DNA from: Iodidimonas sp. SYSU 1G8
GTDB taxonomy: Bacteria > Pseudomonadota > Alphaproteobacteria > SMXS01
Length of the DNA: 64,000 nucleotides
Assembly (NCBI RefSeq): GCF_039655775.1
Contig: NZ_JBBYXJ010000001.1
Span: forward strand, 496,001-560,000
Reading direction: 5' to 3'
In this document: piece after piece, positions 1 through 9,481 of the stretch
Layout: each line of letters begins with the position of its first letter
How positions within the stretch are numbered: the stretch's first letter is position 1
Notes under the pieces: model-generated
Database searches by the model: none
What the model saw: only the letters and a program-made list of their open reading frames with translations
Told to the model about the DNA's origin: nothing
Translations under genes and position numbers: made by a program

Positions 1-146
1 CAACATTGTTCCAGGTCGTGGCGGGCATCGTCACGCTGGTGCTGTTGCCCTACATCCCCGCATGGCTGGCGGTATTCCACCAGGCCGGCGGACTGATCCT
101 GTTCACGGCCGCGCTCTATGCGCTCCACATGGTGCGCCGGCCCTGA
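1..146 (+). CDS. ctaA: Heme A synthase (COX15/CtaA), C-terminal end only
   Basis: Only the last 47 residues lie in the window, ending at the TGA at 144-146; the gene starts upstream of base 1. The fragment reads as two hydrophobic helices joined by a short loop carrying FHQAGG, and it ends in a basic VRRP tail. In COX15/CtaA proteins the last two helices look like this, with the loop histidine acting as a heme ligand. The enzyme converts heme O to heme A in the inner membrane for cytochrome oxidase assembly. Its place just before rplM-rpsI agrees with gene order in several alphaproteobacteria. The fragment is short, so the call rests on the HQAG loop and context. Confidence 0.68.
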   Translation, partial: TLFQVVAGIVTLVLLPYIPAWLAVFHQAGGLILFTAALYALHMVRRP

Positions 147-230
147 GCCGGTTCATCTCGGTCTGCGTCACGGTGGCGTCCGCGGGCGGGAAATGCCGCT
201 TACCTCGTGGGGATCGGTACCGAAGCGGGG

Positions 231-320
231 AGTGATCGTGAAAAATCGGTCAAACAGTGTGGTATATAAATACCGTATTTTTAAGCCATTGTTTTATATA
301 GGGTATTTTTAACGTCCTCC
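231..320. other. AT-rich island with nested palindromes upstream of rplM
   Basis: This stretch is far richer in A and T than the surrounding DNA. It contains the 13-base palindrome AAATACCGTATTT at 268-280 and an overlapping GGTAT/ATACC inverted repeat at 261-274, followed by TATATA at 295-300. No coding sequence is supported here. It lies directly upstream of the likely rplM promoter, so it could be an UP-like element, a nucleoid-protein site or an operator. That role is inference. Confidence 0.5.
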
Positions 321-322
321 TG

Positions 323-350
323 TTGACTTGCATTTGGAAATCGCCATACT
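323..350 (+). promoter_or_regulatory. Putative sigma70-type promoter of rplM-rpsI
   Basis: TTGACT at 323-328 is followed after 16 bases by CATACT at 345-350. Transcription would start near 357 and leave a leader of about 45 bases before the rplM start codon. The match to the -35 consensus is good and the -10 is fair. It is the only well-spaced promoter-like pair I see in the gap. Confidence 0.55.
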
Positions 351-402
351 CCGCCGCCGAAGCTCCAGAGGCGCGTCGTGCCTCGCATTCAGGAACCGAC
401 CG

Positions 403-867
403 ATGAAAACCTATTCCGCCAAACCCTCCGAGGTTGAGGCAAAGTGGCTGGTGATCGACGCTGAAGGCGTCGTTCTCGGCCGTCTGGCCTCCGAAGTCGC
501 GAAGATCATTAGAGGCAAGCACAAGCCGACCTACACCCCGCACATCGATTGCGGCGACCATGTCGTCATCATCAATGCCGACAAGGTGGCCCTGACCGGC
601 CGCAAGCGCGAGCAGAAGGTGTACTACTGGCACACCGGTCATCCGGGCGGCATCAAGGGCCGTACCGCGGCCAAGATCCTGGACGGCGCCCATCCGGAGC
701 GCGTCATCGAAAAGGCCGTCGAGCGCATGGTGCCCCGCGGTCCGCTCGGCCGCGACCAGATGCGCAAGCTGCGCGTCTATGCCGGCCCCGAGCATCCGCA
801 CGAGGCGCAGCAGCCGGCGGTCTTCGATTTCGCCAGCCGTAACCCGAAGAACAAGAGGGACGCGTAA
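403..867 (+). CDS. rplM: 50S ribosomal protein L13
   Basis: L13 is an early-assembly protein of the large ribosomal subunit. The 154-residue product opens with MKTYSAKP and contains the family block [12 protein letters not shown] followed by a lysine/arginine-rich stretch and GMLPRG-like segment MVPRGPLGR. An upstream in-frame start at 328 would add 25 residues that do not resemble L13, so I use the ATG at 403. The usual length is about 142-155 residues. The stop is two bases before the rpsI start, giving the conserved rplM-rpsI operon. Confidence 0.97.
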   Translation: MKTYSAKPSEVEAKWLVIDAEGVVLGRLASEVAKIIRGKHKPTYTPHIDCGDHVVIINADKVALTGRKREQKVYYWHTGHPGGIKGRTAAKILDGAHPERVIEKAVERMVPRGPLGRDQMRKLRVYAGPEHPHEAQQPAVFDFASRNPKNKRDA

Positions 868-869
868 TC

Positions 870-1343
870 ATGTCCGAGACCATCACCGACCTGAAGGGTC
901 TGGGCGCCGCGACCTCGCAGGACACCGCGCCCAAGTATGAGCCCGAAATCGACGCGCAGGGCCGTTCCTACGCCACCGGCAAGCGCAAGAACGCCATCGC
1001 CCGCGTCTGGATCAAGCCGGGTTCCGGCAAGGTCATCGTCAATGGCCGCGACCAGGACGAGTATTTCGCCCGTCCGGTGCTGCGCATGATCCTGCGCCAG
1101 CCGTTCGAAGTCGCCAACCGCAAGAACCAGTACGACGTGGTCGCCACGGTCGTCGGCGGCGGTCTGTCCGGCCAGGCCGGCGCGGTGCGGCACGGCATCT
1201 CCAAGGCGCTGACGCTCTATGAGCCCTCGCTGCGCAAGCCGCTGAAGGAAGTGGGCTTCCTGACCCGCGATCCGCGCGTCGTCGAGCGCAAGAAGTACGG
1301 CAAGGCCAAGGCCCGCCGCAGCTTCCAGTTCTCGAAGCGCTAA
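870..1343 (+). CDS. rpsI: 30S ribosomal protein S9
   Basis: S9 sits in the head of the small subunit, and its C-terminal tail reaches toward the P-site tRNA. The 157-residue protein has the family blocks [27 protein letters not shown] and the terminal FQFSKR, whose last arginine contacts tRNA. About 35 residues precede the conserved domain, an N-terminal extension common in alphaproteobacterial S9. It follows rplM by two bases and ends just before a strong terminator, so the operon appears to consist of these two genes. Confidence 0.97.
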   Translation: MSETITDLKGLGAATSQDTAPKYEPEIDAQGRSYATGKRKNAIARVWIKPGSGKVIVNGRDQDEYFARPVLRMILRQPFEVANRKNQYDVVATVVGGGLSGQAGAVRHGISKALTLYEPSLRKPLKEVGFLTRDPRVVERKKYGKAKARRSFQFSKR

Positions 1344-1369
1344 GCGCAAGGCCAGACTGTTTGGATTGG

Positions 1370-1401
1370 GGGCCTTCCGCGCTGGCGGGAGGCCCTTTTT
1401 C
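1370..1401 (+). terminator. Rho-independent terminator after rpsI
   Basis: An 11-base-pair stem (GGGCCTTCCGC with GCGGGAGGCCC, one G-T wobble) closes a four-base loop at 1381-1384 and is followed directly by TTTTTC. This is a textbook intrinsic terminator placed about 25 bases after the rpsI stop codon. Confidence 0.9.
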
Positions 1402-1421
1402 TTTGTGTCACGGCGTTGCGC

Positions 1422-1450
1422 TTGATTACCCGGGCCGACGCTCCTAGGTT
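1422..1450 (+). promoter_or_regulatory. Possible promoter of argC
   Basis: TTGATT at 1422-1427 and TAGGTT at 1445-1450 are 17 bases apart, just after the rpsI terminator and about 28 bases before the argC start. The -10 element is a weak match, so this is a tentative call supported mainly by position. Confidence 0.35.
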
Positions 1451-1477
1451 TCGCGCAACCCTAAACAGGATAATTCC

Positions 1478-2602
1478 ATGACCACGCAGACCATCAGGGC
1501 GGCCATCCTCGGCGCGAGCGGCTATACGGGCGCGGAACTCGTCCGCCTGCTGAGCCGCCATCCCAATGTGGAGATCGTCGTTCTGACCGCCGACCGGCGC
1601 GCCGGCGAACGGCTTGAAACCGTGTTTCCCCAGTTCGGCGCGCTGGACCTGCCGGTGCTGATGAGCATCGAGGAAGTCGAGTGGGCGGGCGTCGAGGTTG
1701 ACGTGGTCTTCTGCTGCCTGCCGCATGGCACCACCCAGGACATCATCCGCGGGCTGATGCACAAGAGCGGCCACACCCTGATCGACGAACTGATCGTCGA
1801 GCAGCGCGAGGATTACGTCGCCGAAATCTCCAAGCCCGTGAAGATCATCGACCTGTCCGCCGATTTCCGGCTGGAAGACGTCGGCACCTACGCCGAATGG
1901 TACGGGCACGATCATCTGGCGCCGGCGCTGCAGGAGGTCGCGGTCTATGGCCTGACCGAGCTGGCGCGCGACGCCATCCGCCAGGCCGATCTGGTGGCAT
2001 GCCCCGGTTGCTATCCGACCAGCGCGATCCTGCCGCTGGCGCCGCTGCTGCGCGCCGGCCTGATCGATCCCGATGAAATCGTCATCGACTCCAAGTCGGG
2101 GGTGACCGGCGCGGGCCGGGCGGCCAAGGAAGCCAATCTGTTCACCGAGGTCTCGACCGGTCTTCACGCCTATGGCGTCGGCAGCCACCGGCACAGCCCG
2201 GAGATCGAACAGGAACTGGGCAAGGCCGCCGGCCGGCCGCTGACCGTGTCGTTCACGCCGCATCTCATTCCGATCAACCGCGGCATTCTGTCGACCATCT
2301 ATGTCAAGCTGACCGGCGACGCGAGCGCCGAAACCCTGCACGATGCCCTGGTGTCGGCCTATGGCGGCGAGCCCTTCGTGCGCGTTCTGCCGTTCGGTCA
2401 GGTTCCGGCGTCACGCCATGTCCTCGGCTCCAATCACGCGCTGATCGGCGTCGCGGCGGACCGGCGCAGCGGCCGCGCCATCATCGTGTCCACGATCGAC
2501 AACATCGTGAAGGGCGCCTCGGGACAGGCGGTGCAGAACATGAACCTGGTGTTCGGCCTGCCGGAGACGACGGGTCTCGACCAGCAGCCCATGTTCCCCT
2601 GA
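1478..2602 (+). CDS. argC: N-acetyl-gamma-glutamyl-phosphate reductase
   Basis: ArgC catalyses the NADPH-dependent reduction of N-acetylglutamyl phosphate to the semialdehyde, the third step of arginine biosynthesis in the cytosol. The 374-residue protein has the nucleotide-binding motif GASGYTGAE at residues 12-20 and the catalytic cysteine at about residue 178 in ACPGCYPTS. The C-terminal half carries SGVTGAGR and a histidine-rich HRHSPEIEQ segment expected in the family. It is somewhat longer than the shorter ArgC type. The stop shares one base with the following start (TGATG), so the carbonic anhydrase-like gene is probably translationally coupled. Confidence 0.95.
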   Translation: MTTQTIRAAILGASGYTGAELVRLLSRHPNVEIVVLTADRRAGERLETVFPQFGALDLPVLMSIEEVEWAGVEVDVVFCCLPHGTTQDIIRGLMHKSGHTLIDELIVEQREDYVAEISKPVKIIDLSADFRLEDVGTYAEWYGHDHLAPALQEVAVYGLTELARDAIRQADLVACPGCYPTSAILPLAPLLRAGLIDPDEIVIDSKSGVTGAGRAAKEANLFTEVSTGLHAYGVGSHRHSPEIEQELGKAAGRPLTVSFTPHLIPINRGILSTIYVKLTGDASAETLHDALVSAYGGEPFVRVLPFGQVPASRHVLGSNHALIGVAADRRSGRAIIVSTIDNIVKGASGQAVQNMNLVFGLPETTGLDQQPMFP

Positions 2603-3120
2603 TGGCCGGCCAGCTCATTCCGTACAAGGGCATCATGCCCAGAGTGGACGCATCGGCCTACATCGCCGACGGCGCCCGCATCGTCGGCGACATCGAGATC
2701 GGCGCCGATTGCAGCATCTGGTTCAACTGCGTCATGCGCGCCGACGTCAATTTCATCCGCATGGGTCACTCGTCCAACCTGCAGGACGGATCGGTGGTGC
2801 ACGTGACCGATGGCAAGTATCCGACCATCATCGGCAATTACGTGCTGATCGGCCACATGGTGCTGCTGCACGGCTGCACCATCGAGGATGGCGTGCTGAT
2901 CGGCATGGGCAGCACCATCATGGACAACGCCGTGGTGGAAGAGGGCGCCATGGTCGGCGGCGGCTCGCTGGTGACGCCGGGCAAGCGGATTCCCGCGGGC
3001 CAGCTCTGGGCCGGACGCCCCGCCGTCTACAAGCGCGATCTGTCGGCGGACGAAATCGCCCACCACCGCAAGCTGACCCTCGGCTACGTGCAGCGCGGCA
3101 AAGAATACATGGGCGGCTGA
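2602..3120 (+). CDS. Gamma-class carbonic anhydrase family protein
   Basis: The 172-residue protein is a left-handed beta-helix made of hexapeptide repeats (for example ARIVGDIEIGADCSIW). Three histidines at about 67, 85 and 90 (VHVTD and GHMVLLH) match the zinc ligands of gamma carbonic anhydrases such as the YrdA/PaaY/CaiE group. Many members of this group have weak or unknown activity, so hydration of CO2 is possible but not shown. It overlaps argC by one base and lies seven bases before murI, suggesting one transcript. Whether it supplies bicarbonate for arginine precursor synthesis is only inference. Confidence 0.85.
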   Translation: MAGQLIPYKGIMPRVDASAYIADGARIVGDIEIGADCSIWFNCVMRADVNFIRMGHSSNLQDGSVVHVTDGKYPTIIGNYVLIGHMVLLHGCTIEDGVLIGMGSTIMDNAVVEEGAMVGGGSLVTPGKRIPAGQLWAGRPAVYKRDLSADEIAHHRKLTLGYVQRGKEYMGG

Positions 3121-3126
3121 CCCGGC

Positions 3127-3975
3127 ATGATCGGTGTCTTTGATTCCGGATCGGGCGGCCTGACCGTGCTGAACGCGCTGGTCGAGGCGCTGCCGGAGGA
3201 ATCATTCCTCTATCTGGGCGATCACGCGCGGGCGCCGTATGGCGACCTCGACAACCGCCACATCCTGTCGCACACCACCGAGGCGGTCGATTTCCTGATG
3301 CGCTCGGGCTGCCGCCTCGTGGTGATCGCCTGCAACACGGCCGCGTCGGTGGCGCTGCGCACCATCCAGCAGGACTGGCTGCCAAGACACTATCCGCACA
3401 ACCGGGTTCTTGGCGTGCTCGTGCCCATGGTCGAGGCGCTGGCCGGCGTGCCCTGGCACCGCGATCATCCGCACGAGGACGATATCCTGCGCTATCGCCG
3501 GGTCGTCCTGTTCGCCACCAGCAAGACCGTCGAAAGCCGCGCCTATCTGGAAGAGGTCAACAAGCGGGCGCCCGGCTGCAGCATCATCCAGCAGGCCTGC
3601 CCGGGTCTCGCGGGCATGATCGAGGAGGGTGCCTCTGAATCGGCGTTGCAGGAGGCCATAGCGGGTTGGACCGCCCAGGCGCTTGGCGGGCACGCGGGTG
3701 AGGTTCCCGACGCGGCCGTGCTGGGCTGTACGCACTATCCCCTGGTCCGGCACCTGTTCGGCGCGGCGCTGCATCCGGAGACGCAAATCCTGTCACAGCC
3801 GGATCTGGTGGCCGAGGCTCTTCGCGACTATCTCCGCCGGCGACCGGATTTCTCCGGTGCGGGGCAGGGCGCCCGGTCGATCCGATACCTGACGACGGGC
3901 GAGCCGGGCCGGCTGCATGGCCTCGCGCGGTTCATGCAGCATCTGCCCGGACAGTTCAGCAGGACATCGCTCTAG
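3127..3975 (+). CDS. murI: Glutamate racemase
   Basis: MurI makes D-glutamate from L-glutamate for peptidoglycan precursors. The 282-residue protein has the opening motif DSGSGGL at residues 6-12, the first catalytic cysteine at about 69 (IACNTAAS) and the second at about 201 (LGCTHYPL). The PYGD segment of the active site is present near residue 37. The reading frame is complete. Its stop codon TAG overlaps the stop of the convergent phaC gene through a shared CTAG at 3972-3975, so no separate terminator fits between them. Confidence 0.95.
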   Translation: MIGVFDSGSGGLTVLNALVEALPEESFLYLGDHARAPYGDLDNRHILSHTTEAVDFLMRSGCRLVVIACNTAASVALRTIQQDWLPRHYPHNRVLGVLVPMVEALAGVPWHRDHPHEDDILRYRRVVLFATSKTVESRAYLEEVNKRAPGCSIIQQACPGLAGMIEEGASESALQEAIAGWTAQALGGHAGEVPDAAVLGCTHYPLVRHLFGAALHPETQILSQPDLVAEALRDYLRRRPDFSGAGQGARSIRYLTTGEPGRLHGLARFMQHLPGQFSRTSL

Positions 3976-5774
3976 GCCGAGGGCTTCGAGCTGGTCACAT
4001 AGCTGCCCGGCGCATCCTCGATCACTTTCAGGCCAGCATCGCCGGGAATGCGGGCAGGGACCTTCTTGCCGGATTTCTTCGACAGCCAGGCATGCCAGTC
4101 CGGCCACCACGAACCCTGATGCTCGACCGCGCCTTCCATCCACTTGTCCAGCGTCTTGGGATTCTTGTCGTTGACCCAGTAATTGTACTTGTTCGCCGCC
4201 GGAGGATTGATGACGCCGGCGATGTGGCCGGACCCGGCGAGCATGAACTTGGTGGGCCCGGAGAAATGGTTGACGCCCTTGAACACCGATTTGTAGGGCG
4301 CGATGTGATCTTCCTTGCCGGCCTGCATGTAGATTGGCGTCTTGATCTTGCGCAGGTCGATGGGCTCGCCGCCGAGGACGATCCCGCCCGGCTCGACCAG
4401 CTTGTTCTCGTGATACATCTTGTGCAGGTAGTAGCTGTGCAGCGCCTGCGGCATGCGGGTGGAATCCGAATTCCAGTACAGCAGGTCGAAGGGCATCGGG
4501 TCCTTGCCCATCAGGTAGTTGTTCACCACGAACGACCAGATCAGATCGTTCGAGCGCAGCATGTTGAACGTCGTGGCCATGGAACTGGCATCCAGATAGC
4601 CCTTTTCGGCCATCTGCTTGTCCAGGATTTCCAGCTGGTCGTCATCGATGAAGACCGTCAGGTCGCCGGCCTCGGTGAAATCAACCTGCGCGGTGAAGAA
4701 CGTCGCCGAATTGATCCGGTCATCGCCCTTGGCCGCCATGTAGGCCAGGGTGCAGGCCAGCAGGGTGCCGCCGATGCAGTAGCCGATCGTGTTGACCGAT
4801 TTCTGCCCCGTGGCCAGCTCGATCGCGTCGAGCGCGGCCAGCGGACCCTCGAACATGTAGTCCTCGAAGGTTTTCTTGGCGAGGTGCTCGTCCGGGTTGA
4901 CCCAGGAAATGACGAAGACCGTGTAGCCCTGCTCGAGCGCCCAGCGGATGAACGAGTTCTTGGGCTGCAAGTCGAGGATGTAGAACTTGTTGATCCAGGG
5001 CGGCATGATCAGCAGCGGCTTGGCGTACACGGTCTCGGTGGTCGGCGTGTACTGGATCAGCTGGATGACGTCGTTCTGGAAGACCACCTTGCCGGGCGTC
5101 GCCGCCACGTTGCGGCCAACCTCGAATGCGTCGAAATCGGTCATGGAGATGGCGAGCTGGCCCTTGCCCCGATCAAGGTCCTTCAGGACGTTCTTCAGGC
5201 CGCGGATCAGATTCTCGCCGCCCGTCTCGAACGTCTCGTGCAGCACTTCCGGATTGGTAAGCACGAAATTTGTCGGCGACATGGCATCGACGAACTGCTT
5301 GGAAAAGAACTCCAGCTTTTTCTGGGTCTTCTCGTCCAGCCCTTCGGTGTTCTTGATCGTGTTCGTGAACCAGCGCGAGGTGACCAGATAGGACTGCTTG
5401 ATGAAGTCGAAGATCTGGTTCTGCGTCCAGTCGTCGCCGGCGAAGCGCCGGTCGCCCGGGGCGGGCGCGGCGACCGGTTCGGGGTTCTGGCCGATCGCCC
5501 GCAGGGCCATGTTCTGCCAGAGCACCATGAGGTCGCGCCACAGCTCGAGCTGCGCCTCGATGACCTTCGACGGATTGTTCATCCAGCTGGACGCCAACTC
5601 GACCCAGGCGTCGGTCATCTTGCTGGGGTCGAACCCCGGAACGTCCTGCGCCGTCTGGGGCTTCTGCAGGAACTCGGTCAGGAGCTTTTGATACTCCATC
5701 GCGATATGGCCCAGATTCTCCGCCAGTTCGGGGCTGTAGCCCAGGTGAGCGGATCCGTCGTCGCGCGATGTCAT
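3972..5774 (-). CDS. phaC: Class I poly(3-hydroxyalkanoate) synthase
   Basis: PhaC polymerises 3-hydroxyacyl-CoA into storage polyester granules. The 600-residue protein has the N-terminal PhaC domain followed by an alpha/beta hydrolase core with lipase-like box GYCIGG, nucleophile cysteine at about 333, aspartate at about 489 (GKEDH) and histidine at about 517 (GSGHIAG). Length and a single subunit fit class I. I chose the ATG at 5774 because AGGAGG lies seven bases upstream; a longer frame to 5963 runs into the divergent promoter region. No phaA, phaB, phaR or phasin gene is adjacent. Confidence 0.95.
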   Translation of the reverse strand: MTSRDDGSAHLGYSPELAENLGHIAMEYQKLLTEFLQKPQTAQDVPGFDPSKMTDAWVELASSWMNNPSKVIEAQLELWRDLMVLWQNMALRAIGQNPEPVAAPAPGDRRFAGDDWTQNQIFDFIKQSYLVTSRWFTNTIKNTEGLDEKTQKKLEFFSKQFVDAMSPTNFVLTNPEVLHETFETGGENLIRGLKNVLKDLDRGKGQLAISMTDFDAFEVGRNVAATPGKVVFQNDVIQLIQYTPTTETVYAKPLLIMPPWINKFYILDLQPKNSFIRWALEQGYTVFVISWVNPDEHLAKKTFEDYMFEGPLAALDAIELATGQKSVNTIGYCIGGTLLACTLAYMAAKGDDRINSATFFTAQVDFTEAGDLTVFIDDDQLEILDKQMAEKGYLDASSMATTFNMLRSNDLIWSFVVNNYLMGKDPMPFDLLYWNSDSTRMPQALHSYYLHKMYHENKLVEPGGIVLGGEPIDLRKIKTPIYMQAGKEDHIAPYKSVFKGVNHFSGPTKFMLAGSGHIAGVINPPAANKYNYWVNDKNPKTLDKWMEGAVEHQGSWWPDWHAWLSKKSGKKVPARIPGDAGLKVIEDAPGSYVTSSKPSA

Positions 5775-5875
5775 CAAAATCCTCCTGTCGATGGCCTCAT
5801 AGCTTATAGAAAGGCCGACCGTGTGAAAAGTAACGGCGAAATCATGGCGCGCACCCGCTTTTCCGGCGCATCTGT

Positions 5876-5890
5876 CATGCCTTTGGCATG
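5876..5890. repeat. 15-base inverted repeat between phaC and the aminotransferase gene
   Basis: CATGCC and GGCATG flank a TTT centre as a perfect palindrome. It lies 16 bases upstream of the -35 box of the aminotransferase promoter and about 100 bases upstream of phaC, so it could be an operator for either gene. No known regulator is matched with confidence. Confidence 0.4.
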
Positions 5891-5905
5891 GCGTCATGAT
5901 GCGCT

Positions 5906-5933
5906 TTGACTTGCCCGGAACCCCTGCTATTAG
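5906..5933 (+). promoter_or_regulatory. Putative promoter of the aminotransferase-hom-glpX-recJ operon
   Basis: TTGACT at 5906-5911 and TATTAG at 5928-5933 are separated by 16 bases. A start near 5940 would leave a leader of about 22 bases before the ATG at 5962, with AAAGGAA as a ribosome binding site. This is one of the better promoter matches in the window. Confidence 0.6.
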
Positions 5934-5961
5934 AGTGCATCCCAAAGGAAAGAACGGAACC

Positions 5962-7175
<1,214 letters not shown>

Positions 7176-7179
<4 letters not shown>

Positions 7180-8468
7180 GCCAGCCTCTTCGCATCGGAG
7201 TCGCGGGCCTGGGAACGGTCGGCGCCGGCGTCCTTCAGATTCTGGATCGTCACGCCGCGCTCATTGCCCATCGCTGTGGCCGCCCCATTCAGGTCACCGC
7301 CGTGTCGGCGCGGCATGCGTCGCGTGACAGGGGCGTGTCGCTCGACGGCATGAAATGGTACGACGATCCGGTCGGCCTGGCCTCGGACCCTAATGTCGAC
7401 GTGGTTGCGGAACTCATCGGTGGCTCCGACGGTCCCGCGGCGGACCTGGTGAAGGCCGCCCTCGCGGCCGGCAAGTCCGTGGTCACCGCCAACAAGGCGC
7501 TGATCGCCCGTCAAGGCCCTGGTCTCGCGGAAATGGCCGCCGCCAACGGCGCGGCGCTGCGTTTCGAGGCGGCGGTGGCCGGCGGCATTCCGATCATCAA
7601 GTCGCTGAGCGAGGGCCTTGCGGGCAACCGGCTGTCGCGCATCTACGGCATTCTCAACGGCACCTGTAACTACATCCTCACCGAGATGGAGGAGACAGGC
7701 CGCGCCTTCGAGGACGTGCTCGCGGAAGCCCAGCAGCTCGGCTACGCGGAGGCGGACCCCAGCTTCGATGTGGACGGCATCGACGCCGCGCACAAGCTGG
7801 CGATCCTGACCAGCGTCGCGTTCGGTACCGAACTGGATTTCGCCTCGGTCTTCGTCGAGGGCATTCGCCGGATCACGCCGCACGACATCGAGTTCGCCGC
7901 GGAACTGGGATACCGCATCAAGCTGATCGGCATCGCGACCTGCACCGACACGGGCGTGCTCCAGCGCGTGCATCCGTGCCTCGTCAGCCTGGACACCGCG
8001 ATCGCCCATGTGAACGGTGTCTTCAACGCCGTCGTGGCCGAGGGCGATTTCGTCGGGCAGACCGTGTATCAGGGCAGGGGCGCCGGCGCCGGTCCCACCG
8101 CGTCGGCCGTCGTCGCCGACCTGGTCGATATCGCGCGCGGCAATACCCATCCCGTGCTGTCACCGCCGGTCGCCGCCATGCGCGATACGCGGCGTCTGGA
8201 CATGGACAGCAATGAAGGCCGCTTCTATGTGCGCCTCACCGTGCTGGACCGGCCCGGCGTCATCGCCGAAGTCGCGTCGGCGCTGCGCGACGAGTCCGTC
8301 TCCATGGAAGAGCTGCTGCAGCGTCCGAAGGGTTCGGGTCAGCCCGTGAGCGTCGTCATGACGACTCACGAAGTCGCCGAGGACAAGATGATGCGCGCGC
8401 TGGCGCGGATCGCCAAACTGCCCTTCACGGCGGAAAAGCCGGAAGCCATCCGGATCGAAACCTTCTAA
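7176..8468 (+). CDS. hom: Homoserine dehydrogenase
   Basis: This enzyme reduces aspartate semialdehyde to homoserine, the branch point toward threonine and methionine. The 430-residue protein has an N-terminal NAD(P)-binding motif GVAGLGTVGAG, the catalytic domain with NGTCNYIL and GYAEADPSFDVDG, and a C-terminal ACT domain (about 350-430) expected to sense an amino acid effector such as threonine. Translation starts at a GTG overlapping the upstream stop codon (GTGA at 7176-7179), so it is coupled to the aminotransferase. Confidence 0.95.
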
Positions 8469-8514
8469 GCGCCCTCAGTCGGCGCGGTTCAACAGGACCT
8501 GAGTGGAGAAAGCC

Positions 8515-9474
8515 ATGGGTATCAAATCAGCGCTGGACCGGATGCTGGTTCTCGAGGTGGTGCGGGTCACCGAAGCAGCCGCGATCTCCGCCGCGCGTCT
8601 GGTCGGCCGGGGCGACGAGAAGCAGGCCGACCAGGCCGCCGTCGACGCCATGCGCACCCAGCTGAACAACCTCGACATCGACGGTGTCATCGTCATCGGC
8701 GAAGGCGAGCGGGACGAGGCGCCCATGCTCTACATCGGCGAAAAGGTCGGCCGCGGCGGCCCCAAGGTCGACATCGCGCTCGATCCGCTGGAAGGCACCA
8801 CCATCGCCGCCAAGGCCATGCAGAATTCACTGGCCGTGATCGCCATCGGCGACGACGGCACCATGCTGCGCGCGCCGGACGTCTACATGGACAAGATCGC
8901 CATCGGCGGCGGCTATGAAGCTGGCCTCGTGGATCTGGACCGCAAGCCGGCCGAGAATCTCAAGGCGCTGGCCAAGGCCAAGGGCGTCCCCGTCGAGGAA
9001 CTGACCGCCTGCATCCTCGACCGGCCGCGTCACGCCGAGTTGATCCGCGAGGTCCGCGAGGCGGGTGCGCGCATTCATCTGATCGGCGACGGCGATATCG
9101 CCGGCGTGATCGCGACCACCGATCCGAACACCGGCATCGACATCTACATGGGCTCGGGCGGCGCGCCGGAGGGCGTGCTCGCGGCCGCCGCCCTGCGCAG
9201 CATCGGCGGGCAGATCCAGGGACGCCTGCTGTTCAAGAGCGACGACGAAAAGGCCCGCGCCGCCAAGTGGGGCGTGACCGATCTGAACCGCAAGTACAAT
9301 CTGGAAGACATGGTCTCGGGCGACGTCATCTTCGCGGCGACCGGCGTGACGGATGGCTCCATGCTCGAGGGCGTCCGCCTGGTTCCGGGCGGCTGCACCA
9401 CCGAGACCATCGTGATGCGCTCGTGGTCACAGACCATCCGCACCATCAAGACGCATCATCGCGGCAAACGATAG
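8515..9474 (+). CDS. glpX: Class II fructose-1,6-bisphosphatase
   Basis: GlpX hydrolyses fructose 1,6-bisphosphate to fructose 6-phosphate for gluconeogenesis. The 319-residue protein carries the metal-binding GEGERDEAPML and DPLEGTT motifs and the GSGGAPEGVLAAAAL segment typical of this lithium-sensitive family. I use the ATG at 8515, preceded by GGAGAAAG; the GTG at 8503 would add only four residues and overlaps that ribosome binding site. It is the third gene of the operon, 46 bases after hom and seven bases before recJ. Confidence 0.94.
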   Translation: MGIKSALDRMLVLEVVRVTEAAAISAARLVGRGDEKQADQAAVDAMRTQLNNLDIDGVIVIGEGERDEAPMLYIGEKVGRGGPKVDIALDPLEGTTIAAKAMQNSLAVIAIGDDGTMLRAPDVYMDKIAIGGGYEAGLVDLDRKPAENLKALAKAKGVPVEELTACILDRPRHAELIREVREAGARIHLIGDGDIAGVIATTDPNTGIDIYMGSGGAPEGVLAAAALRSIGGQIQGRLLFKSDDEKARAAKWGVTDLNRKYNLEDMVSGDVIFAATGVTDGSMLEGVRLVPGGCTTETIVMRSWSQTIRTIKTHHRGKR

Positions 9475-9481
9475 GACGGGC

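Noticed and set aside
118-312. Short plus-strand open frame after the heme A synthase end
   Set aside because: It runs through the AT-rich regulatory stretch, has no ribosome binding site and no plausible protein composition.
328-402. Upstream start that would lengthen L13 by 25 residues
   Set aside because: The extension overlaps the promoter and does not resemble L13; the ATG at 403 gives the conserved MKTYSAKP start.
4092-5909. A 605-codon open frame antisense to phaC
   Set aside because: It is a mirror of phaC, rich in Val, Arg, His and Asp, without motifs.
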